DNA of 64,000 nt from Cytobacillus sp. S13-E01 (GTDB lineage: Bacteria > Bacillota > Bacilli > Bacillales > Bacillaceae_L). The DNA is taken from assembly GCF_029193815.1 (NCBI RefSeq), contig NZ_JARFVC010000018.1, positions 1-64,000 of the forward strand, written 5' to 3'. Under the pieces are notes generated by a model. The model searched no databases. It saw only the letters and a list, made by a program, of their open reading frames with translations, and had not been told where the DNA came from. Positions 57,730 through 64,000 of the stretch are shown here, piece by piece. Made by a program: the position numbers and the translations under genes. The number at the start of each line of letters is the position of its first letter. Positions within the stretch are counted from its first letter, which is position 1.

Positions 57730-59052
57730 TTAGTTCGAAAAGCTTTGTTCAGTGTTTGGAGGTTGATTTTTATCAAATTGATCACATATATAATCAAACA
57801 ATTTATGATTAAAGTTTTCTTGATTACGAATATAGCTTGTAAGAATATCATATCTTTCTTCCTGCTGGTTCAAATATTCAAGTAGTTCTTGCATCAATGT
57901 CTTTTGTTCCTCGATAAACTCTATTAAATCTAGATCATCCTCCATCTTTTTCGTGAATTTCTCTGATAATACATTTTGCACTTCCTCTTGAGTTTGCACA
58001 TTTACTAAAAGCTGATCATAAAGATTATTTTGGATATTCACTCTTTCTACTAGCTCTCGTTGCTCTTTTCCTTGATTTTCCAAGATAAAATGCAGATGTT
58101 TATGCAGTTGTTTTAGGTCATCAAATTCTTTTGTTGCTTGTGTGTTGAAATTCTCCTGATTATCTACAAATTCCAATAATGGTACAAGCTTTTCTTTTTG
58201 TTCCTTTAACAATTGTTTATTTTTACTTCTAAGCTTCCTATATTTTTTCGAAAGCTTTTGATAAATATTTTCAATTTGTTCCTTAATAAACTGTTGACTG
58301 GTTCTTTTATGTTCAATAAATTCATCCGATACTTTATTATTAACTTGCTTTTGCTCAGCCATAAAATGTATTAATAAAGCAATATCTTCTGCATGTTTTG
58401 CTATATGTTCGGATAGATGATGTTGATCTCCTTGCTGTCCTTCTAAGAGGACCTCTAAAGACCTTGCAAATTCTTTTAAGTTTGCAGTATTCCCTAAAAT
58501 TTTTTCGTTGAAGTCCTCCTGTTTTTCTAAAGTTTCTACTAGAATAGCAATTTGCATACCCTGTTCGATAAGTGTTGCGGATAGTGATTCTTGCTCTTTT
58601 TTTTGTGTATTTATTGTTGCTACTAAAGAATGATAATAATCAACAAGGCCTAGCAATTGATTTGTGTTTTTATCATTAATTGTTCCTTGTTTTCTTTCGT
58701 GCTCTGAGATAGCTGTAGTTAGCTTTTTATTATAGTTTCCTTGGTCAAAAACAAAGCTTTCAAATTCCCGTTTTAAGGCAGATTGATTGGACATCAAATT
58801 ACTAAGTAGATTGCTATTTTTTGTAAGTGAATCGAATATTGAATCATTTAATTTGGTTTGACTAGTTATATGTTGGATTATTTTATTAGTGTGGAATAAT
58901 CTTTGATTTACTTCTTTACCGGAAATTTCGATCTGTTTTGGTTTAAAGACCAATTGGTTCGTACCATTAAAGAAAGTTGGGGAAGTCACATTATGATCTC
59001 CTTTGCCTTTTATTCCTTCAAAAGGTTTTATTCGGATAGTTTCCATGAACAT
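57730..59052 (-). CDS. coiled-coil protein with two arrays of five 28-residue repeats, unknown function
   Basis: 440 residues from the ATG at 59052 (an ATG two codons on, at 59046, is an alternative). There is no signal peptide or membrane helix. After an N-terminal part of about 60 residues it is almost all helix. A motif of the type LLEFVDNQENFN recurs with its glutamine at residues 122, 150, 178, 206, 234 and again at 299, 327, 355, 383, 411: exact steps of 28 (four heptads). A lysine-rich helix (KLSKKYRKLRSKNKQLLKEQ) separates the two arrays. No ribosome site precedes the ATG directly; it overlaps the stop of a possible 10-codon leader frame. A sigma-E-like promoter lies upstream. I do not recognise a family. 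Confidence 0.88.
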   Translation of the reverse strand: MFMETIRIKPFEGIKGKGDHNVTSPTFFNGTNQLVFKPKQIEISGKEVNQRLFHTNKIIQHITSQTKLNDSIFDSLTKNSNLLSNLMSNQSALKREFESFVFDQGNYNKKLTTAISEHERKQGTINDKNTNQLLGLVDYYHSLVATINTQKKEQESLSATLIEQGMQIAILVETLEKQEDFNEKILGNTANLKEFARSLEVLLEGQQGDQHHLSEHIAKHAEDIALLIHFMAEQKQVNNKVSDEFIEHKRTSQQFIKEQIENIYQKLSKKYRKLRSKNKQLLKEQKEKLVPLLEFVDNQENFNTQATKEFDDLKQLHKHLHFILENQGKEQRELVERVNIQNNLYDQLLVNVQTQEEVQNVLSEKFTKKMEDDLDLIEFIEEQKTLMQELLEYLNQQEERYDILTSYIRNQENFNHKLFDYICDQFDKNQPPNTEQSFSN

Positions 59053-59084
59053 CAATTAGGCTGTCGTCTAAAGTTTGGTGGCAA
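59052..59084 (-). CDS. possible 10-codon leader frame coupled to the coiled-coil gene
   Basis: A TTG at 59084 stands 10 bases behind a strong AAAGGAG (59095-59101) and opens a ten-residue frame (PPNFRRQPN after the first residue). Its TGA overlaps the next ATG as TGATG. It may drive the coiled-coil gene by translational coupling, or mark a frameshift near the true N-terminus. Confidence 0.4.
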   Translation of the reverse strand: MPPNFRRQPN

Positions 59085-59119
59085 CCTGCCTAGTCTCCTT
59101 TATATTATTTCGTACTACT

Positions 59120-59148
59120 ATAATATGTGACTCATATTGAGGATATTG
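59120..59148 (-). promoter_or_regulatory. sigma-E-like promoter of the coiled-coil gene
   Basis: Minus strand: -35-like CAATATC (59142-59148), 14-base spacer, -10-like CATATTAT (59120-59127). It is close to the mother-cell sigma-E pattern KMATATT-N14-CATACAHT, with small deviations. Confidence 0.4.
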
Positions 59149-59172
59149 CAGGAATCTTTGTGCTGAGGAATT

Positions 59173-59338
59173 ATAAGAAAAGCGCAAGGCGCGCCCGCCT
59201 ATCGGCGCATCGATTAAAACCCGCCACGTCCTGTGGCCGAACATCGACATCAGTACATCCTGTGCAAGTCAAGCATAAGACGGTGCATTTAAGTGGGGGA
59301 TGAAGGAACCCCCCCACTAAAGGGAAGTTTCCTTTATC
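59173..59338 (+). repeat. dispersed hairpin repeat, copy 11 (long form, right part lost)
   Basis: TAAGAAAAGCGCAAGGCGCG, CGCATCGATTAAAACCCGCC, GACATCAGTACATCCTGTGC, AAGCATAAGACGGTGCAT, then a different hairpin TTTAAGTGGGGG...CCCCCACTAAA in place of the right half. This last hairpin may serve as the ald terminator. Confidence 0.85.
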
Positions 59339-59344
59339 TCTTTT

Positions 59345-60460
59345 TTAGTTTAATAATATTTTAGCATCTGAATAGGATAAGTCATGTGCTCTTGCAACCG
59401 CCTTATAGGTAACATAGCCATTTAACGTATTGATTCCTTTAAGTAGGGCTTCATTATCTAAACAAGCTAGCTTATACCCTTTGTTTGCAATTTGAATGGC
59501 ATAAGGAACTGTAACGTTTGTTAAAGCGATGGTTGATGTACGTGGTACAGCGCCTGGCATATTAGCAACAGCATAATGAACAACACCATGTTTTTCATAT
59601 GTAGGATCACTGTGTGTTGTAATACGATCTGTCGTTTCGAAAATACCACCTTGGTCGATTGCGATATCTACGACAACTGAACCAGGTGACATTGCTTGAA
59701 TCATTTCTTCAGTAACAAGTTTAGGTGCTCTTGCACCTGGGACTAATACAGCGCCAATCACTAAGTCTGATTCTGCGACTGCAATAGAAATATTTAACGG
59801 ATTAGACATTAATGTTGTAATATCATTACCAAAAATATCATCAAGCTGGCGTAGACGTTCCGGGTTCAAATCAATGATTGTTACTTGAGCACCAAGACCA
59901 ATTGCCATCTTCGCTGCATTTGTTCCTGCAACCCCACCACCAATTATAGTCACCTTACCACGTCTAACACCAGGTACACCAGCAAGTAAAACTCCTTTTC
60001 CACCTTTTGGTTTCTCTAGGAATTGTGCACCAATCTGTGAAGCCATACGCCCTGCCACTTCACTCATTGGCGTTAATAAAGGCAGGGATCCATTTGGAAG
60101 TTGAACAGTTTCATACGCAATTCCAACTACTTTATGATCAATTAAAGCTTTCGTTAGTACAGGTTCTGGTGCTAAATGTAAATATGTAAATAAGATTAAC
60201 CCTTCGCGAAAATATTGATATTCTGATGGTACTGGCTCTTTAACCTTCATAACCATATCCATAGACCAAGCTTCAGAAGCAGTATCCACAACCCTTGCAC
60301 CTGCAATTAAGTATTCCTCATTAGTAAAGCCTGAACCCATGCCCGCATCTGTTTCAATAAATACTTCATGTCCAGAAGTGATAAGGTTTACAACCCCGGC
60401 TGGTGTCATCGCCACACGATTTTCATTATTTTTTATTTCTCTGGGTACACCTATGCGCAT
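59345..60460 (-). CDS. ald: alanine dehydrogenase
   Basis: NAD-dependent oxidative deamination of L-alanine to pyruvate and ammonia; in B. subtilis it is needed for growth on alanine and normal sporulation. It has 371 residues. Marks: [20 protein letters not shown] at the N-terminus, the active-site Lys in MVMKVKEP (about 75) and His in [11 protein letters not shown] (about 96), and the nucleotide motif [20 protein letters not shown]. The ATG at 60460 follows AGGAGGAATTAATTA. The gap upstream (60461-60763) is AT-rich with a possible promoter near 60590-60620 (TTGCAA ... TATAGT, short spacer), not certain. Confidence 0.97.
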   Translation of the reverse strand: MRIGVPREIKNNENRVAMTPAGVVNLITSGHEVFIETDAGMGSGFTNEEYLIAGARVVDTASEAWSMDMVMKVKEPVPSEYQYFREGLILFTYLHLAPEPVLTKALIDHKVVGIAYETVQLPNGSLPLLTPMSEVAGRMASQIGAQFLEKPKGGKGVLLAGVPGVRRGKVTIIGGGVAGTNAAKMAIGLGAQVTIIDLNPERLRQLDDIFGNDITTLMSNPLNISIAVAESDLVIGAVLVPGARAPKLVTEEMIQAMSPGSVVVDIAIDQGGIFETTDRITTHSDPTYEKHGVVHYAVANMPGAVPRTSTIALTNVTVPYAIQIANKGYKLACLDNEALLKGINTLNGYVTYKAVARAHDLSYSDAKILLN

Positions 60461-60762
60461 TAATTAATTCCTCCTATTAATAAGTCGACTAGCATACTAT
60501 TTAAAGCAGACGTTTAACCAACTAGAATCTACAAAATAAATACAATTCGCATTGCGTAGATATATATCATTATTACGAAATGTTGTATTTACTATAACAC
60601 CATTTCCAGAATTGCAAAATCATTGCCTGCCAAAATTGGTAAAATTTTAATACTAAATAATGAACTCTATTTAAACAGTTGAATATTGAGTAAAATACAT
60701 CCTTAATTTTGTTCTAAAAAGCACAAAAAGATGCTCTTAACATATAGAAGTAAACTCATTAA

Positions 60763-60935
60763 ATAAGAAAAGCGCAGGGCGCCCACTTATCGGCGAAAAG
60801 CATAAGACGAGCCCTGACTGAAGGCGTTCTTTGCCTTCGGGAAGGGATTGGCTTATACCATAGAGCCGATGGCGCCTGGAGCTGGACGTAGATAGACAAA
60901 GACTCTAAGTTATACACAACCTTAACAATTTTATA
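60763..60935 (+). repeat. dispersed hairpin repeat, copy 12 (standard form)
   Basis: TAAGAAAAGCGCAGGGCGCC, CACTTATCGGCGAAAAGCAT, GAAGGCG...GCCTTC hairpin, GGCTTATACCATAGAGCCGA, GGCGCCTGGAGCTGGACGTA. It ends in the GTAGATAGACA...AAGTTATACACAACC variant tail also seen in copy 6. Confidence 0.92.
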
Positions 60936-60952
60936 ATTTCCTAAACAACTAC

Positions 60953-60981
60953 AAAGACTCTCACTTGCATATGAGAGCCTT
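60953..60981 (-). terminator. terminator after the secreted small protein gene
   Basis: Minus strand AGGCTCTCATATGCAAGTGAGAGTCTTTG: a short stem GCTCTCA / TGAGAGT with a weak T tail. Confidence 0.55.
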
Positions 60982-61350
60982 TTATTTTCGTTCCCAAACC
61001 CAAGTATACAATTGGTCTTCTTTCGCCTGCCAATAAACATCCATTCGTTCAATTGACGAAAAACCTTTAGCTTCAAGTGTTTGGGCTAACTCTTCAGCCG
61101 TAATATCTTTTCTTATTGGTAATTCTTCAAATAATTTAGTAACTTCTTGTTTCGCTTGTAAACCCTTCATTTCATGCTTTTCTTTACTAAAAACATAGTT
61201 AAAAGGATAGTGGTATTCCCATTTTGTTATCTGGTCTGACTCTTTAACCACAACTTTAAAAAGTGTTGAATCCTGTAAGACAGCATATCCATTTGCACTA
61301 AATCCAAATAATATTAGAAGTAGAGTAAAGGTAAAAAATAAACCTCTCAT
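60982..61350 (-). CDS. hypothetical protein with signal peptide (122 residues)
   Basis: The N-terminus RGLFFTFTLLLILFGFSANG is a signal peptide or membrane anchor, with possible cleavage after ANGYA. The mature part is about 98 residues, charged, with DITAEELAQTLEAKGFSSIE and three tryptophans near the end. There is no lipobox cysteine. I do not recognise a family. It probably sits at the outer face of the membrane or is secreted. It lies between ald and the YebC gene, with hairpins on both sides. Confidence 0.68.
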   Translation of the reverse strand: MRGLFFTFTLLLILFGFSANGYAVLQDSTLFKVVVKESDQITKWEYHYPFNYVFSKEKHEMKGLQAKQEVTKLFEELPIRKDITAEELAQTLEAKGFSSIERMDVYWQAKEDQLYTWVWERK

Positions 61351-61437
61351 GAAAAAATCACCTCAAAATATAGCTTGTGAAAAAAATGGATTTTTTATAC
61401 ATATCAAAAGTTATTTGATATAAACTTGATAACATAA

Positions 61438-61480
61438 AAAAAAGCAGACCTTTAGTTATAAAAAGGGTCTGCTTTCATGT
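61438..61480 (-). terminator. terminator after the YebC-family gene
   Basis: Minus strand AAAGCAGACCCTTTTT ... AAAGGTCTGCTTTTTTT: strong stem plus T run. Confidence 0.88.
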
Positions 61481-61481
61481 G

Positions 61482-62201
61482 TTATTCACCAAAATCGACA
61501 TTGTGATAAACTCGTTGAACATCTTCTAAATCTTCAAGTGCATCAATTAGTTTTTCAAATTGGACCTGTGCATCCGCTGGAAGAGATATGTCATTTTGCG
61601 CAAGCATCGTTAACTCTGCCACGGTAAAATCAGTTATCCCCGCATTTTTCAAGGCTTCTTGAACGGCATGGAACTGTTCAGGTTCTGCATATACAATAAC
61701 AGCTTCTTCCTCTTCAATAATGTCGCGAACGTCTAAATCTACTTCCATTAATATTTCAAGCACTTCATCGGCTTCTTTTCCTTCAAGTCCAATAACAGCC
61801 GTTGCATCAAACATATATGCTACAGATCCACTTACTCCCATGTTACCACCATTTTTACCAAATGCAGCACGCACAGTAGATGCTGTACGGTTCACGTTAT
61901 TTGTAAGTGCATCTACGATAATCATAGAACCATTTGGTCCAAAGCCTTCATAACGAAGTTCGTCATAGCTTTCTTCTGAACCACCTTTTGCTTTTTCAAT
62001 AGCACGGTCAATTATCATTCTTGGCACATTGTATGTTTTTGCACGCTCAAGTACAAATTTCAAAGCCTGATTTGATTCTGGATCTGGTTCACCAGATTTC
62101 GCCGCTACATAAATTTCAAGTGCAAACTTAGAATAAAGACGACTTGTATTTGCATCTTTTGACGCTTTTTTTTCTTTTATATTGTTCCACTTACGACCCA
62201 T
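61482..62201 (-). CDS. YebC/PmpR-family DNA-binding or translation regulator (YeeN type)
   Basis: 239 residues from the ATG at 62201; the GTG at 62210 lies in the ribosome site AAGAGAGTGG. Three-domain family protein: a basic N-terminus ([20 protein letters not shown]), [40 protein letters not shown] and [20 protein letters not shown]. The EKKASKDA and SEESYDEL pieces point to the YeeN subgroup rather than the YrbC one. Family members have been described as transcription regulators and, more recently, as factors that relieve ribosome stalling. Confidence 0.92.
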   Translation of the reverse strand: MGRKWNNIKEKKASKDANTSRLYSKFALEIYVAAKSGEPDPESNQALKFVLERAKTYNVPRMIIDRAIEKAKGGSEESYDELRYEGFGPNGSMIIVDALTNNVNRTASTVRAAFGKNGGNMGVSGSVAYMFDATAVIGLEGKEADEVLEILMEVDLDVRDIIEEEEAVIVYAEPEQFHAVQEALKNAGITDFTVAELTMLAQNDISLPADAQVQFEKLIDALEDLEDVQRVYHNVDFGE

Positions 62202-62285
62202 CAGTTCCACTCTCTTTCAAATTAAATCAATTCAACCGGATATAATCTACTTCTTCAACACTATTAAAATTTAGCCAGCTATTAT

Positions 62286-62365
62286 AAAAAAGCGCAGTTC
62301 ACCCAGAGCTAGACACCTATACTAGGTACAAAATTTTATATAAATTCTGACATTATCAAAATAGA
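62286..62365 (+). repeat. dispersed hairpin repeat, copy 13 (short remnant)
   Basis: AAAAAAGCGCAGTTCACCCA joins GAGCTAGACACCTATACTAG and AGGTACAAAATTTTATATAA, so the centre is gone. It lies upstream of the YebC-family gene. Confidence 0.65.
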
Positions 62366-62455
62366 TTAGTTGAAGATTTTACATTCATCCTCTAAATGAT
62401 ATTATACCTCAATTGCATAATTTGTTAAGAGTTTAGTCATAAAAATGGTGTTAAA

Positions 62456-62665
62456 TAAGAAAAGCGCAAGGCGCGTCGATTAAAACCCGCCACGCCCTGT
62501 GGCGACATCGACATCAGCACATCCTGTGCAAGTCAAGCATAAGACAAGCCCTGACTGAAGGCGTTTTTTGCCTTCGGGAAGGGATTGGCTTATACCATAG
62601 AGCCGATGGCGCCCGGAGCTAGACACTAAAACCAGGTGAAAGTTTTATACTTTCGTACCTTTTAA
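62456..62665 (+). repeat. dispersed hairpin repeat, copy 14 (composite form)
   Basis: Holds both optional modules: GCGTCGATTAAAACCCGCCA with GCACATCCTGTGCAAGTC, and then the GAAGGCG-TTTTTT-GCCTTC hairpin of the standard form. It closes with GATGGCGCCCGGAGCTAGAC and TTATACTTTCGTACCTTT. The remaining bases of the gap 62202-62764 show nothing else. Confidence 0.9.
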
Positions 62666-62764
62666 AAAAACGCATTAGATTTTCCTTGTGAGAAAAACCA
62701 TGTGCTTTTTTTGTCGTCTCAAATTAGTTGCTTAATCGGTCACACTGGCTATTCAGTAGATAGA

Positions 62765-62923
62765 CTATAACTCCTCGTTTTTCTCTTCTTCTAAAGTGGA
62801 GTTCGCTTCACTGAATTGATCTACAAAGCCACTATAGTACGAACTGTAAAGCTGCTCATTTACCTCAAGCGTCCCTGTCTCATCATACATCAACCCTTGA
62901 ATTGGCATAGACTTTTTCACCAT
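62765..62923 (-). CDS. small hypothetical acidic protein (52 residues)
   Basis: An ATG at 62923 behind TAGGAGCTGATAGTA starts a 52-residue frame: VKKSMPIQGLMYDETGTLEV, then NEQLYSSYYSGFVDQFSEAN, ending STLEEEKNEEL. It is acidic, with no membrane segment or cysteines. The good ribosome site, acidic composition and compact frame suggest a real gene. I do not recognise it. It lies upstream of repeat copy 14 and downstream of argH, on the same strand. Confidence 0.6.
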   Translation of the reverse strand: MVKKSMPIQGLMYDETGTLEVNEQLYSSYYSGFVDQFSEANSTLEEEKNEEL

Positions 62924-63023
62924 TACTATCAGCTCCTATAAAATCACAATATTTTTGGTACTTACCCTAGTTTCTTTCTTATTGCGGGTGTTATACTTGG
63001 TAAAATAGTAAATAAGAACACAA

Positions 63024-63062
63024 CAAAAAAATCGTGAAAAGATTTCTTTCACGATTTTTTTA
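63024..63062 (-). terminator. argH terminator
   Basis: Minus strand AAAAATCGTGAAAGAAATCTTTTCACGATTTTTTT: a strong stem with A and T tracts right behind the argH stop. Confidence 0.9.
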
Positions 63063-64000
63063 TTATTTATTCTTATTCTTAATGTTCACTAAAACCTTTT
63101 TAATCTCACTGAAGCCTGTTCCACCTGCAATATTTCTTCGGTTAATTGCATTATAAGGATCTAATACTTTATAAATGTCTTCCCCAAAGAGGTGGGAAGC
63201 CTCCTGATAATCTTCAAGCGGTAAATCAAGTAGAAAAATTCCTTTTTCGATACATTGTAGAACCAACTTCCCAACAATTTCATGAGCATCTCTGAAAGGA
63301 AGGCCTTTTGAAGCTAAATAATCCGCAAGTTCAGTCGCATTTGAAAAATCTTGTTTCGTAGCTTTTGACATAGCCTCACTGTTAACTGTAAGTGTATTAA
63401 TCATTCCAGAAAAAATCTTTAAAGAACCCGTAAGTGTTTGGGCGGTATCAAACATTCCTTCTTTGTCCTCCTGCATATCTTTGTTATAGGCAAGAGGTGT
63501 CCCCTTTAGGACTGTTAACAAACCAAACAAATTACCATAGACTCGACCTGTCTTTCCGCGAATCAACTCAGCCATATCCGGATTCTTTTTTTGCGGCATA
63601 ATACTGCTTCCAGTTGCAAACCTATCATCTATTTCCACAAAGCCAAATTCTTGACTTGACCATAAAATTAACTCTTCGCATAAACGAGAAAGGTGCATCA
63701 TTGTCATCGAACTATTGCTTAGAAATTCCACTATAAAATCTCGATCGCTGACTGCATCGATACTATTTTCATAGATACCTTCAAAGCCTAATAAACCTGC
63801 AGTATAATGTCTGTCAATAGGAAAGGTGGTCCCAGCAAGAGCACCCGCTCCAAGGGGTGATATATTTATCCGCTTTAAAGATTCAGTAAATCTTTCTTTA
63901 TCCCTCTCTAGCATCCAATAATATGCAAGTAAATGGTGGGCAAATGAAATTGGCTGTGCTCTTTGCAAGTGTGTATAACCGGGCACTATCGTTTCCACAT
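63063..64000 (-). CDS. argH: argininosuccinate lyase (C-terminal two thirds; start beyond the window)
   Basis: Last step of arginine synthesis: argininosuccinate to arginine and fumarate. About 312 residues are present; homologues have about 460, so the N-terminal third lies past the right edge. Family pieces: [20 protein letters not shown] (catalytic His region), the mobile signature loop [20 protein letters not shown] with the catalytic Ser, and [14 protein letters not shown]. The stop and terminator are inside the window. In bacilli argG usually lies just upstream, here beyond the edge. Confidence 0.97.
   Translation of the reverse strand, partial: VETIVPGYTHLQRAQPISFAHHLLAYYWMLERDKERFTESLKRINISPLGAGALAGTTFPIDRHYTAGLLGFEGIYENSIDAVSDRDFIVEFLSNSSMTMMHLSRLCEELILWSSQEFGFVEIDDRFATGSSIMPQKKNPDMAELIRGKTGRVYGNLFGLLTVLKGTPLAYNKDMQEDKEGMFDTAQTLTGSLKIFSGMINTLTVNSEAMSKATKQDFSNATELADYLASKGLPFRDAHEIVGKLVLQCIEKGIFLLDLPLEDYQEASHLFGEDIYKVLDPYNAINRRNIAGGTGFSEIKKVLVNIKNKNK

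Noticed and set aside
59068-59250. 60-codon minus-strand frame upstream of the coiled-coil gene
   Set aside because: It consists mainly of repeat copy 11; its PIGGRALRF start is the common repeat read-in.
50140-64000. A defence island or prophage in the repeat-rich part
   Set aside because: All larger genes are housekeeping or sporulation genes in B. subtilis-like order; no integrase, restriction, toxin or phage genes were seen.

Overview
The window is a chromosomal stretch of a low-GC, endospore-forming member of the Bacillaceae. Almost every gene has a Bacillus subtilis counterpart, and they follow the order of the B. subtilis pheST-thrS-dnaI-polA-phoPR-citZ-pyk-accDA-dnaE-ald region. Spore formation is shown by sspI, ytaF, ytvI, ytrH, ytrI and ytxC. 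I cannot name a genus. Most genes lie on the minus strand, so operons read from right to left.

Layout from left to right. (1) 1-1120: the 5' part of a group II intron with its reverse transcriptase, inserted right behind the pheT terminator. (2) 1162-8631: pheST behind a Phe T-box, a YwaF-like membrane protein with a probable ATT start, an rRNA/tRNA methyltransferase, sspI, an M42 aminopeptidase and a dUTPase. (3) 8714-14319: sigma-W driven ysdB, a TVP38-family protein, ysdA, the infC-rpmI-rplT operon behind an L20 leader, and thrS behind a Thr T-box that carries a 124-bp tandem duplication. (4) 14337-22714: ytxC, the dnaB-dnaI primosome pair, nrdR, a cytosolic protein, speD, an 838-bp decayed insertion sequence, gapB with two CcpN-type boxes, and coaE. 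(5) 22759-31846: ytaF, mutM, polA, an hflK-hflC pair not present here in B. subtilis, and phoPR. (6) 32219-42230: a MaoC-type hydratase behind a perfect cre site, the TCA block citZ-icd-mdh, ytwI, ytvI, fxsA, and the glycolytic pair pfkA-pyk. (7) 42541-50981: accDA, a GntR regulator, malic enzyme, dnaE, ytrH-ytrI. (8) 51211-64000: nrnA, ytpI, ytoI, ytkL, an M24 peptidase, a 28-residue-repeat coiled-coil protein, ald, a YebC-family regulator, several small unknowns and the 3' part of argH.

Functionally the window combines translation (two aminoacyl-tRNA synthetases, IF3, L35, L20), replication and repair (DnaB, DnaI, DnaE, PolA, MutM, NrnA), and central carbon metabolism, where CcpN boxes (gapB) and cre-like sites tie transcription to carbon supply. 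The acetyl-CoA carboxylase carboxyltransferase genes and malic enzyme are adjacent and may share the GntR-type regulator.

The main non-coding theme is a family of at least 14 dispersed, modular, hairpin-forming repeats of about 60-250 bp. They occupy nearly every long intergenic gap and are densest at 51-63 kb. Less ordinary items are the enlarged thrS T-box, the IS remnant with intact ends and target duplication between gapB and its terminator, and the regular coiled-coil protein, which may be a sporulation gene. I saw no tRNA or rRNA genes, CRISPR array, prophage or defence island.
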